A stretch of DNA of 15,007 nt from an uncultured Clostridia bacterium (GTDB taxonomy: Bacteria > Bacillota > Clostridia > Peptostreptococcales > Anaerovoracaceae). Below the pieces are notes generated by a model. It was not told the DNA's origin. It worked only from the letters and a program-made list of their open reading frames with translations, and searched no databases. Shown piece by piece: positions 1-6,615 of this stretch (positions are counted from its first letter, which is position 1; every line of letters begins with the position of its first letter). A program made the translations under genes and the position numbers. The stretch covers positions 1 to 15,007 of the forward strand of contig CALBZG010000144.1 in the NCBI GenBank assembly GCA_937889655.1, read 5' to 3'.

Positions 1-1716
1 CCTTATTACACAGTAATGCCAAGCATCGGCAAAGAGCTTGACAGAGTTCTGCAGAAAAACGTTGACGAATTGAAAGAAGTAGAAGCCGGTATTGCTAAAG
101 AAGTTGAACGCGTTAAGAACAACGGTAAATCTACAGAAAAAATGAATGAAGCCGGAGAATGGACTGCATGGCAGCGTATTGAATACCTGGTAGATCCAGG
201 CACCTGGTGCCCGCTTCATACGATATATGATCCTGCTGGAAACGAAGAAGGCAATACCGGCGTTATCGACGGTCTTGGCAAAATCAACGGCAAATGGGCC
301 ATCATCATCGCTTCCAACAATAAAGTTATGGCTGGCGCATGGCTTACAGGACAGGCTGACAACGTTCTCAGAGTTACCGACATCTCCAAGAGACTCCACC
401 TTCCATTGGTATGGGTACTCAACTGCAGCGGTGTTAAGCTGACTGAAGAAGAGACTATTTTCCCTAACAGAAGAGGAAGCGGCACTCCATTCTTCAGACA
501 TGCTGAATTACAGGCGCTGGGCATTCCTATCATCGTTGGTATGTACGGGACCAATCCTGCCGGCGGCGGATATCACGCAATCAGCCCGACTATCCTGATC
601 GCCCACAAAAAAGCCAATATGGCTGTAGGCGGCGCAGGAATCGTAAGCGGCATGAGACCTAAAGGCTACATTGATGACGAAGTAGCTGAAGGACTTATTG
701 CAAATACAAGAGCATTTAAATCAACTCCTCCGGGACGCGTAGAAATCCATCAGGGAGAAACAGGCTTCATCAGAGACGTATGCGATACAGAAGAAGAAGT
801 TCTGGACGATATCAAGCGTTATATGGCTACATTGCCGGCATACGACCCTCAGTTCTTCAGAGTTGCAGAGCCAGCTGAACCTAAGTTCCCGGCTGAAGAT
901 CTCTATACATTGGTACCAGCAAATCAGAAACGTTTATACTCCATGCCTGATGTACTGGCCAGATTGTTCGACAATAGTGAACATATGGAATTCAGACCTG
1001 ATTATGGTCCTGAAATGTACTGCGGATTAGCAAAAATCGACGGTTTTCTCTGTGGATTCATCGCAAACAACCAGGGAATGCTGGGACAGGGATATCCGAA
1101 GTATGCGGATTACCAGGGTATTGGCGGCAAGCTCTATCGCGAAGGCCTGATCAAAATGAATGAATTCGTAACCCTTTGCGGACGCGACCGCATTCCGATG
1201 ATCTGGGTGCAGGATACAACTGGAATAGACGTAGGCGATACAGCTGAGAAAGCAGAAATGCTAGGTCTCGGAATGTCATTGATCTACTCCATCGAACAGT
1301 CTGACAATCCGATGATGACTATCATTCTGAGAAAAGGTTCCGCTGCTGCTCACTATGTATTGGGTGGCCCTACAGCCAACAACAACAATGCGTTCACGTT
1401 GGGGACCGCTGCTACTGAAATCTATGTAATGCATGGAGAAACTGCAGCTGCAGCATCTTATGCACGTAGACTTGTTAAAGATTTCGACGAAGGCAAGTCA
1501 TTAGATCCGACAATCGCAAAAATGAACGAAATGATCCAGCACTATAATGACAAGTCCAGACCGGATTACTGCGCTAAAAAGGGCCTGGTTGACGAAATCG
1601 TTGATCTTCCTAACTTAAGGAACTACTGCAAAGCATTCGTAGGATGCTTCTACCAGAATCCAAAGAGCTTCTGCGCTGTTCACCAGCAGATCGCTCCGAG
1701 AATTTGCAAAGGTTAA
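1..1716 (+). CDS. gcdA: Glutaconyl-CoA decarboxylase subunit alpha (carboxytransferase), 5' end cut by window edge
   Basis: This is the carboxytransferase subunit of the sodium-pumping, biotin-dependent glutaconyl-CoA decarboxylase. It moves the carboxyl group of glutaconyl-CoA to biotin on a partner subunit, leaving crotonyl-CoA, in glutamate-type fermentations. The protein reads as a tandem crotonase-fold carboxyltransferase, with N-terminal half about residues 45-300 and C-terminal half about 310-560, counted from the ATG at 16. Recognisable blocks are NPAGGGYH near residue 180, MAVGGAGI in the N-half, and IWVQDTTGIDVG and AAHYVLGGP in the C-half. They match Acidaminococcus GcdA (about 587 aa, recalled) rather than propionyl- or methylcrotonyl-CoA carboxylases. 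The frame stays open through bases 1-15, encoding PYYTV before MPSIGKEL. The same kind of extension precedes the matching Met in Acidaminococcus (MPRYFQNMPQVGKPL), so the true start is probably a few codons upstream of the window. The biotin carrier and membrane subunits are not in view. A terminator follows at 1886-1921. Confidence 0.93.
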   Translation, partial: PYYTVMPSIGKELDRVLQKNVDELKEVEAGIAKEVERVKNNGKSTEKMNEAGEWTAWQRIEYLVDPGTWCPLHTIYDPAGNEEGNTGVIDGLGKINGKWAIIIASNNKVMAGAWLTGQADNVLRVTDISKRLHLPLVWVLNCSGVKLTEEETIFPNRRGSGTPFFRHAELQALGIPIIVGMYGTNPAGGGYHAISPTILIAHKKANMAVGGAGIVSGMRPKGYIDDEVAEGLIANTRAFKSTPPGRVEIHQGETGFIRDVCDTEEEVLDDIKRYMATLPAYDPQFFRVAEPAEPKFPAEDLYTLVPANQKRLYSMPDVLARLFDNSEHMEFRPDYGPEMYCGLAKIDGFLCGFIANNQGMLGQGYPKYADYQGIGGKLYREGLIKMNEFVTLCGRDRIPMIWVQDTTGIDVGDTAEKAEMLGLGMSLIYSIEQSDNPMMTIILRKGSAAAHYVLGGPTANNNNAFTLGTAATEIYVMHGETAAAASYARRLVKDFDEGKSLDPTIAKMNEMIQHYNDKSRPDYCAKKGLVDEIVDLPNLRNYCKAFVGCFYQNPKSFCAVHQQIAPRICKG

Positions 1717-1885
1717 GAGCAAACTAATCATAATCGGAGAGCTTGATCAGAAGAGACACTGAAGTCATATGTGATAAGGTGATCATGCAGTTCTAGATGA
1801 GTACTGTAAAACAAACAACATAGAGAAGGCCCCAAAGCTAAGAATAGCAAGGGAATCCCGAATAATTTAATAACAACCATACAAT

Positions 1886-1921
1886 AAAAGAGCAGACCGA
1901 AACCCTTCGGCCCGCTCTTTT
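1886..1921 (+). terminator. Rho-independent terminator after gcdA
   Basis: AAAAGAGC (1886-1893) pairs with GCTCTTTT (1914-1921), and an inner CCGAA/TTCGG stem closes a short loop. The two stems are separated by a small internal loop. The right arm ends in a T-run, and the matching A-run on the left means it could also act on the minus strand. It separates gcdA from the next promoter. Confidence 0.8.
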
Positions 1922-1937
1922 GTGCTTTGTAGAATTC

Positions 1938-1966
1938 TTGACAAAGATTTGTTAACACTTTATACT
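1938..1966 (+). promoter_or_regulatory. Consensus sigma-A promoter for the sigma-54 activator gene
   Basis: A perfect -35 hexamer TTGACA (1938-1943) lies exactly 17 bases before TATACT (1961-1966), which matches five of six -10 positions. Transcription would start near 1973, about 50 bases before the GTG at 2023. The activator is therefore probably made by housekeeping RNA polymerase. The lipocalin-like and SOD genes may be read from the same start. Confidence 0.8.
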
Positions 1967-2022
1967 TAAACATACTGGCGAATTGTATTACAAACAGACA
2001 CAATATGAAAGGATGTATAACA

Positions 2023-4137
2023 GTGAGTGTATCCAATTCTTTGAATACCAACAAGTGGCTAACAGTAGGGCAAATGATGAACACGAATTTCAAGTCATTG
2101 AAGACCACTGATACTTTGCGCACAGTTGTTGAATACTACCAGAAGTACAAAATCGATACACTCCCGATCGTAGATGAAAATGATATCCTGATAGCTGTAT
2201 TCCCTAAGAAAAGGCTGTTCAAAGCAATATTGGAAGGCAAAGGATTAGATACACCCTGCTCCCAATATATGGTTGAACACCCGATTTTTTTGTATGCAGA
2301 TCGAACTTATGATGAATATTCTTTGGTCGTCAGAGTCACAAAAAGCCAGGTTGACAACAACGTTGTGCTTGATCGCAACAACAAAGTCGTAGGAATGATA
2401 GGGACGGCGGAATATCTTCGCACGAGCCTCAACGTCATAAAATCCTCCTCTGCCCTTTTGGAGTCTCTTTTCAGAGGCAACTATGAAGGGATCATCATCG
2501 TCGACAAGGATGGTTATATTGAAAGAGTAAATCTGGCAGCTCAAAGAATGTTCCAAATCAATTTCCAAAAGATCAAAGGCCGCAATTTGAAAGAAGTACT
2601 GCCGGAGATCAGCATATCCGAGGAAATGGAAATTGGATTAAAAAGAACCGTCAGATCGGTTCCTGTCATAATCCATCAGGTCCCGATCAAAGAGAATGAT
2701 GTCCCAATTGGCTCAAGCTTCACATTCATCGATATTTCGGACATGGAGAAAATAGCGCAGGAACTTGAGATAGTAAGAGGCCTTAAGACTACGATCGATG
2801 GGGTCCTAAGCGCATCTTCCGATGGTGTTTTTGTTTCTGATATATCGGGGGTAATAGAGTACGTCAATGAAAGAGCCTGCGAACTTCTTTCTCAGAAACC
2901 CGAAAAAATTATTGGGAAGCAGATCCAATCCCTTCTTCATACAAAAAGTCCGATCAAAACAGAAGAATTCGAGTCGGCCAGAGTCGACTCCTGCGATATT
3001 AATGGTAAAAAATGCATCGCCTCTTTTATTCCTTTCAAACAGAGAGAAAACGGAGATGAAGAGATCACAGGCATCGTAACAACTATATACTTGAATGACA
3101 ACCCTGTAGCTGAGGAACTGTCCAGAAAATGGCTGTACTTGAATCAGCAGGTTCAGTATTACAGAGACGAGTTGGAAAAGCGCGGGGGCGGCAAGAGCCG
3201 TTTCGATCAGATGGTTACAAATAATCAGGACTTCAAAAGGATCAAAGCTGAAGCGATGTTTATTGCAAGAAGCAGATCCACGGTGTTGCTGACAGGAGAA
3301 AGTGGAGTGGGCAAGGACATGTTCGCTAGAGCTATCCACGAAGCCAGCCCAAGATCCAAATCTCCGTTTATTAAAGTGAACTGCGTATCGATCCCCGAAA
3401 CGCTGTTTGAATCGGAGCTATTCGGATATGCACCGGGATCATTCACCGGGGCATTAAAAAATGGGAAACCGGGATATTTTGAGAGAGCCAATAAAGGAAC
3501 GATATTTCTGGATGAAATCGGAGACATGCCACTGTCGATACAAGCAAAACTTCTCCAGGTGCTTCAGGAAAAGGAATTCATGCGGGTTGGTGGAACCAGC
3601 AAACAAACCGTTGATGTCAGGATCATTGCTGCTACTAACCGTGACCTTAGAGAGGCTATTGAGAAAAAAGCATTCCGTGAGGATCTTTTCTATAGGTTGA
3701 ATGTCATCCACTTCAAGCTGCCGCCGTTGAGAGAACGTTCAGAGGATATTATTGCTTTATCAGAATCCTTTATTGAAAAGTACAATGAAATCCTGGGCTC
3801 AAGAGTGACAGGAATCAATGATCAGGCGAAGAGTCTCTTGAGGGAATATACATGGCCGGGGAATATCCGTGAACTGGAGAATGCCATAGAACGCGCGGCC
3901 AACTATGTCTGGGAGGGAGAAATTGGCGTTGAAAACCTGCCGGAACAGATTGCAATGAGAGATAGTGAAAATGCTTCTTCCCTGTCATCCTATCGCGCTT
4001 CCATGGTGGACTTTGAGAAAGAGATGCTTCTGGACGTTTTGAAAAAAACCAACGGAAACAAGAGCGCTGCAGCCAGAATGCTCAATTTAAGCCGATCAGC
4101 CTTCTATGATCGGTTAGCAAAATATAATCTTAAATAA
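2023..4137 (+). CDS. Sigma-54-dependent transcriptional activator with CBS and PAS sensing domains
   Basis: This is an enhancer-binding protein that uses ATP to open sigma-54 promoters. Numbering is from the GTG at 2023 (704 aa). The order is a CBS-type domain pair (about 10-140), PAS (about 140-245), second PAS (about 258-360), a short charged helix likely to form a coiled coil (about 363-388), an AAA+ module (about 394-625) and a Fis-type helix-turn-helix at the C-terminus (about 676-701, NKSAAARMLNLSRSAF). Walker A is GESGVGKD (425-432), the sigma-54 contact loop is GSFTGA (472-477) and Walker B is IFLDE (Asp497-Glu498). There is no receiver domain, so the input is probably a small ligand, perhaps a nucleotide at CBS or an effector or cofactor at PAS. 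I chose GTG 2023 because AAAGGA (2008-2013) sits 9 bases before it; the in-frame ATG at 2005 lacks such a site and would add six residues. CBS-bearing activators of this kind control amino-acid fermentation in clostridia (PrdR, for example). The target here is unknown. Confidence 0.93.
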   Translation: MSVSNSLNTNKWLTVGQMMNTNFKSLKTTDTLRTVVEYYQKYKIDTLPIVDENDILIAVFPKKRLFKAILEGKGLDTPCSQYMVEHPIFLYADRTYDEYSLVVRVTKSQVDNNVVLDRNNKVVGMIGTAEYLRTSLNVIKSSSALLESLFRGNYEGIIIVDKDGYIERVNLAAQRMFQINFQKIKGRNLKEVLPEISISEEMEIGLKRTVRSVPVIIHQVPIKENDVPIGSSFTFIDISDMEKIAQELEIVRGLKTTIDGVLSASSDGVFVSDISGVIEYVNERACELLSQKPEKIIGKQIQSLLHTKSPIKTEEFESARVDSCDINGKKCIASFIPFKQRENGDEEITGIVTTIYLNDNPVAEELSRKWLYLNQQVQYYRDELEKRGGGKSRFDQMVTNNQDFKRIKAEAMFIARSRSTVLLTGESGVGKDMFARAIHEASPRSKSPFIKVNCVSIPETLFESELFGYAPGSFTGALKNGKPGYFERANKGTIFLDEIGDMPLSIQAKLLQVLQEKEFMRVGGTSKQTVDVRIIAATNRDLREAIEKKAFREDLFYRLNVIHFKLPPLRERSEDIIALSESFIEKYNEILGSRVTGINDQAKSLLREYTWPGNIRELENAIERAANYVWEGEIGVENLPEQIAMRDSENASSLSSYRASMVDFEKEMLLDVLKKTNGNKSAAARMLNLSRSAFYDRLAKYNLK

Positions 4138-4194
4138 TGGATAGTCAGTTTAAGTTGTCAGTATAAGCATTGCATATTTAAGGAGGAATAGAGA

Positions 4195-4638
4195 ATGGCA
4201 AAGAGTTTTCGGGAAGCATTGATCGGAGCATGGAAACTGGTGGATTATTACATTGAAGACACCAATAATCCCGGGGAAAAATACTATCCTTTGGGCAAGG
4301 ACGTTACGGGATTTATCCTGTACACACCGGATGGATATATGTCGGCGCAGATGATGGCAGCCGGACGGCCTCCTTACGCAAGCGGCCGGTTGCATACAGG
4401 GACTCAAGAAGAGATGGCTCAGGCGGCCAAAGGATACATGGCTTATTCCGGCCAGTATGAAGTGGATGAAAGTACGAACACCTGCTACCATCATATGCAG
4501 GTCAGCATGAATCCTACCTGGGAAGGACAAACACAAAAAAGATTCGTCAAACTGGAAAATGACACCATTACCATCACCAACGAAAACAACAAAGCGGTAC
4601 TGGTCTGGAAACGGGCCGAAGACCATTCCAACAGATAA
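4195..4638 (+). CDS. Lipocalin-like domain protein
   Basis: A 147-residue protein resembling the small lipocalin-like family (Pfam Lipocalin_5). Typical signs are an N-terminal LIGAWKLVDYYIED strand, the central GFILYTPDGYMSAQM block, YMAYSGQYEVDE, and strand-rich repeats to the end. It has no signal peptide or membrane segment, so it is probably a cytoplasmic beta-barrel binding a small hydrophobic ligand. The ligand and role are not known for this family. AAGGAGGA lies just upstream of the ATG. The gap from the regulator is 57 bases with no terminator, and SOD begins 29 bases after the stop, which suggests one transcript. The gene ends in two consecutive stops (TAA TAG) inside an 11-bp tandem duplication. 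Confidence 0.75.
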   Translation: MAKSFREALIGAWKLVDYYIEDTNNPGEKYYPLGKDVTGFILYTPDGYMSAQMMAAGRPPYASGRLHTGTQEEMAQAAKGYMAYSGQYEVDESTNTCYHHMQVSMNPTWEGQTQKRFVKLENDTITITNENNKAVLVWKRAEDHSNR

Positions 4639-4652
4639 TAGACAGATAATAG
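4631..4652 (+). repeat. 11-bp perfect tandem duplication across a stop codon
   Basis: ACAGATAATAG occurs twice in direct succession (4631-4641 and 4642-4652). The first copy contains the TAA stop of the lipocalin-like gene and a second TAG. The second copy abuts the AAAGGAG ribosome binding site of the SOD gene. It looks like a replication-slippage duplication that lengthened the spacer between the two genes. Confidence 0.85.
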
Positions 4653-4667
4653 AAAGGAGAGATCGAC

Positions 4668-5258
4668 ATGACGCATCAATTGCCGCAACTGCCGTACCCT
4701 TATGATTCTTTAGAGCCTTATTATGATGAAGCTACCATAAGGCTGCATCACGACGCTCATCACAAAGCCTATGTAGACGGACTCAACAATGCTGAAGCCA
4801 AGTTGGCGGACGCCAGGGAAAAAGGAGATTTCTCTCTAGTAAAACATTGGGAAAGAGAGCTGGCTTTTCATGGATCCGGTCATATTCTCCACACTCTTTT
4901 CTGGCAGAATATGTACCCGGGAGGCAAGGCTCTTGCCTCGGGAAATCTGCAGAACCAGATCGATAAAGACTTTGGCTCCTTCGAAAATTTCAAGAAACAG
5001 TTCAGTGCTGCAGCCATAGCAGTGGAAGGTTCCGGATGGGCACTGCTGATTTGGAATCCAGTTTTTCAAAAACTGGAGATCCTCTCTGCTGAAAAACATC
5101 AGGATCTGACTCAGTGGGGAGCAATGCCATTGCTGACTGTTGATGTCTGGGAGCATGCTTATTACCTGAAATATCAGAACAAAAGAGCTGCCTGGGTGGA
5201 GGCGTGGTGGAATCTTGTGAACTGGGCGGATGTGGAAGAACGCTTCGCAAAGCGATAG
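4668..5258 (+). CDS. sodA: Superoxide dismutase, Fe/Mn family
   Basis: A 196-residue enzyme that converts superoxide to oxygen and hydrogen peroxide in the cytoplasm. The N-terminal pattern LPQLPYPYDSLEPYYDEATIRLHHD and the C-terminal DVWEHAYYLKY are diagnostic. The four metal ligands are His27, His75 (in ILHTLFW), Asp159 and His163. By comparison with E. coli, Gly71 and Gln145 occupy the positions of Gly77 and Gln146 of the manganese enzyme, which favours Mn or cambialistic use. That is an inference by alignment from memory. AAAGGAG (4653-4659) precedes the ATG. There is no signal peptide. The gene closes the regulator and lipocalin-like cluster and meets the convergent cysteine-synthase-like gene at a shared terminator. 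In an anaerobe it would serve in survival of brief oxygen exposure. Confidence 0.93.
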   Translation: MTHQLPQLPYPYDSLEPYYDEATIRLHHDAHHKAYVDGLNNAEAKLADAREKGDFSLVKHWERELAFHGSGHILHTLFWQNMYPGGKALASGNLQNQIDKDFGSFENFKKQFSAAAIAVEGSGWALLIWNPVFQKLEILSAEKHQDLTQWGAMPLLTVDVWEHAYYLKYQNKRAAWVEAWWNLVNWADVEERFAKR

Positions 5259-5326
5259 ATCCCAGATACAAAATATATAGTATGAAACAACAAAAATATA
5301 AAACATAATGTCGAAACAGCAATAAA

Positions 5327-5352
5327 AAAAGTCCTGATCAGTCAGGACTTTT
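5327..5352. terminator. Bidirectional terminator between convergent SOD and cysteine-synthase-like genes
   Basis: An 11-bp perfect stem, AAAAGTCCTGA (5327-5337) with TCAGGACTTTT (5342-5352), encloses a 4-base loop. An A-run on the left and a T-run on the right make it usable from both strands, as expected for genes converging at 5258 and 5371. Confidence 0.88.
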
Positions 5353-5370
5353 ATAATGCCATAAAGAAAA

Positions 5371-6396
5371 TTATCCGCGCACAGCCCGAAAGCCTATAAG
5401 TTCAACCTCCCTTGTCATATGGCCGGGGATGTGTGGCTGCTCATGCATCAGATCCGTAGATAAATACTTTTTGTTGTCGTCAGCGAAAACGGTTACGACC
5501 ACCGCATCCTTATTTCCGAGAATGTCCTGGGATTTGATGGCGCCGAGGAAATTAGCTCCGGAAGAGATGCCAACGCCAAGGCCGAAAACTCTGGCCAGCT
5601 TTCTGGCCATATTGATGGCATCGCCGTCATCCACCATGACAATGTCATCCAATTCATTCAGCTTCAGAATATCAGGAATGAATTCGTCTCCGATCCCGGC
5701 TATTCGGTGGGAAGCAAAGGTCGTTCCACCGGAAGCCATGATTTGTGAATTCTCAGGATCCAGCGGGAAGGCTTTGCATGCAGGATAGGCTTCCTGCAAC
5801 GCTTTTTTTATGCCCATGATCGTGCCGCCAGTGCCGACGCCGGCTACGACGCCATCGGGAGTTTTTCCAAAAGCCGCAAGCTGGGCAATGATTTCTTTTC
5901 CCGTTGAACGGTAATGCGCATCCACATTCATCGGATTTGAAAACTGATGCGGGAGGAAAACGCCTTCTTCTGAACCCATTCTATCCGCCAGCTTAATGCA
6001 TCCTGTAAATCCGCCCTCTTCCTTTGAAACCTCGCGAATCGCAGCACCAAAGCTGCTGATCAGATCAAAACGCTCCTTGCTCATCCAGTCAGGCATGAAA
6101 ATAGTAACGGGATTTCCGAGAAAAGCTCCAAGAGCAGCGAAGGATATCCCTACATTCCCGCTGGTAGCCTCTGCGATGGTTTGACCTTCATGGATCAACC
6201 CCTCAAGATAGGCCTGTTTGAGTATATGGTGCGCTACACGGTCCTTGATGCTTCCAGAATAGTTATAGTATTCAAGTTTTGCATAAATATTCCGTTCTTC
6301 ATTTTTATACCTGATTTTAATTTCCAGCATCGGAGTCTTTGATACCAAAGCCTCCAGGGATTGAAATTTTTGGAACATCAGATCGTTCATGCTCAT
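5371..6396 (-). CDS. PLP-dependent cysteine synthase family protein
   Basis: A fold-type II pyridoxal-phosphate enzyme of the cysteine synthase/cystathionine beta-synthase family, 341 aa. SGSIKDR carries the probable Schiff-base Lys51. TSGNVG (78-83) is the substrate loop, GVGTGGT (186-192) the phosphate loop, and GISSGAN near the C-terminus supplies the serine expected near the pyridine nitrogen. The likely reaction is beta-replacement on O-acetylserine or a similar donor, giving cysteine. The substrate is not certain: the loop has Val where CysK enzymes usually have Thr (TSGNTG), and the C-terminal part (FADDNKKYLS) differs from the usual CysK FPDRGERYLS type. Family alternatives include cystathionine- or diaminopropionate-forming enzymes. 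The start is supported by GAGG 9 bases upstream. It is divergent from carB, with its own predicted promoter, and seems monocistronic. Confidence 0.85.
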   Translation of the reverse strand: MSMNDLMFQKFQSLEALVSKTPMLEIKIRYKNEERNIYAKLEYYNYSGSIKDRVAHHILKQAYLEGLIHEGQTIAEATSGNVGISFAALGAFLGNPVTIFMPDWMSKERFDLISSFGAAIREVSKEEGGFTGCIKLADRMGSEEGVFLPHQFSNPMNVDAHYRSTGKEIIAQLAAFGKTPDGVVAGVGTGGTIMGIKKALQEAYPACKAFPLDPENSQIMASGGTTFASHRIAGIGDEFIPDILKLNELDDIVMVDDGDAINMARKLARVFGLGVGISSGANFLGAIKSQDILGNKDAVVVTVFADDNKKYLSTDLMHEQPHIPGHMTREVELIGFRAVRG

Positions 6397-6437
6397 AAGG
6401 TTTATCCTCGATTGTTAGATTAATAGAAATGCTGCAA

Positions 6438-6466
6438 ATTATAGCAACACTACAAAAATTAGTCTA
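6438..6466 (-). promoter_or_regulatory. Predicted promoter of the cysteine-synthase-like gene
   Basis: Read on the minus strand, a perfect TATAAT (6443-6438) with an upstream TG pair (extended -10) lies 17 bases after a weak -35 TAGACT (6466-6461). The leader would be about 35 bases. No T-box or S-box elements were recognised in it. Confidence 0.6.
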
Positions 6467-6520
6467 ACACACAGCCCTTCAACAATGCAATGACATTTCA
6501 ACAAAACATAAAATAAAAAC

Positions 6521-6549
6521 TGTACAATAGGTGGCTGAGGTGCTATAAT
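6521..6549 (+). promoter_or_regulatory. Predicted promoter of carB
   Basis: TGTACA (6521-6526) is followed after 17 bases by TATAAT (6544-6549), with TG one base before it (extended -10). The predicted leader of about 60 bases contains two AAGGAG-like stretches. Only the second, just before 6616, is placed for a start codon. I see no pyrimidine attenuator hairpin with a T-run. An 8-bp direct repeat, TTCAACAA (6478-6485 and 6497-6504), lies between the two divergent promoters, but that length could arise by chance. Confidence 0.7.
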
Positions 6550-6615
6550 ACCACAGATATAAAAAGGAGATCGTCAGAAACTGTCATAGAGGATAGCAAA
6601 GAAAAGGAGTGTTAA

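Larger units (their letters stand above)
1717..2022. other. Intergenic region between gcdA and the sigma-54 activator
   Basis: This gap of about 300 bases holds roughly 170 bases without a convincing gene, then a Rho-independent terminator (1886-1921) and a consensus promoter (1938-1966). A minus-strand frame is open across part of it (1728-2123), but it has no Shine-Dalgarno site, matches no family I recognise and runs into the regulator gene. I found no clear remnant of another gene. The distance between the gcdA stop and its hairpin is longer than usual for a simple terminator. Confidence 0.6.

Noticed and set aside
1728..2123. 131-codon minus-strand open frame with hydrophobic stretches after gcdA
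   Set aside because: It has no ribosome binding site, overlaps the terminator, the promoter and the start of the sigma-54 activator, and resembles no family I know.
2806..3339. 177-codon minus-strand open frame within the activator gene
   Set aside because: It is fully antisense to the PAS/AAA+ coding region and lacks a start signal or recognisable motif.
4138..4194. Possible sigma-54 promoter before the lipocalin-like gene (TTGCAT preceded by GTCAG)
   Set aside because: At the required spacing the -24 position reads AG, not GG, so the essential dinucleotide is missing.
6556..6615. Leader peptide suggested by an extra AAAAAGGAG before carB
   Set aside because: No ATG, GTG or TTG lies at a suitable distance after the first purine-rich stretch, and no attenuator hairpin follows.
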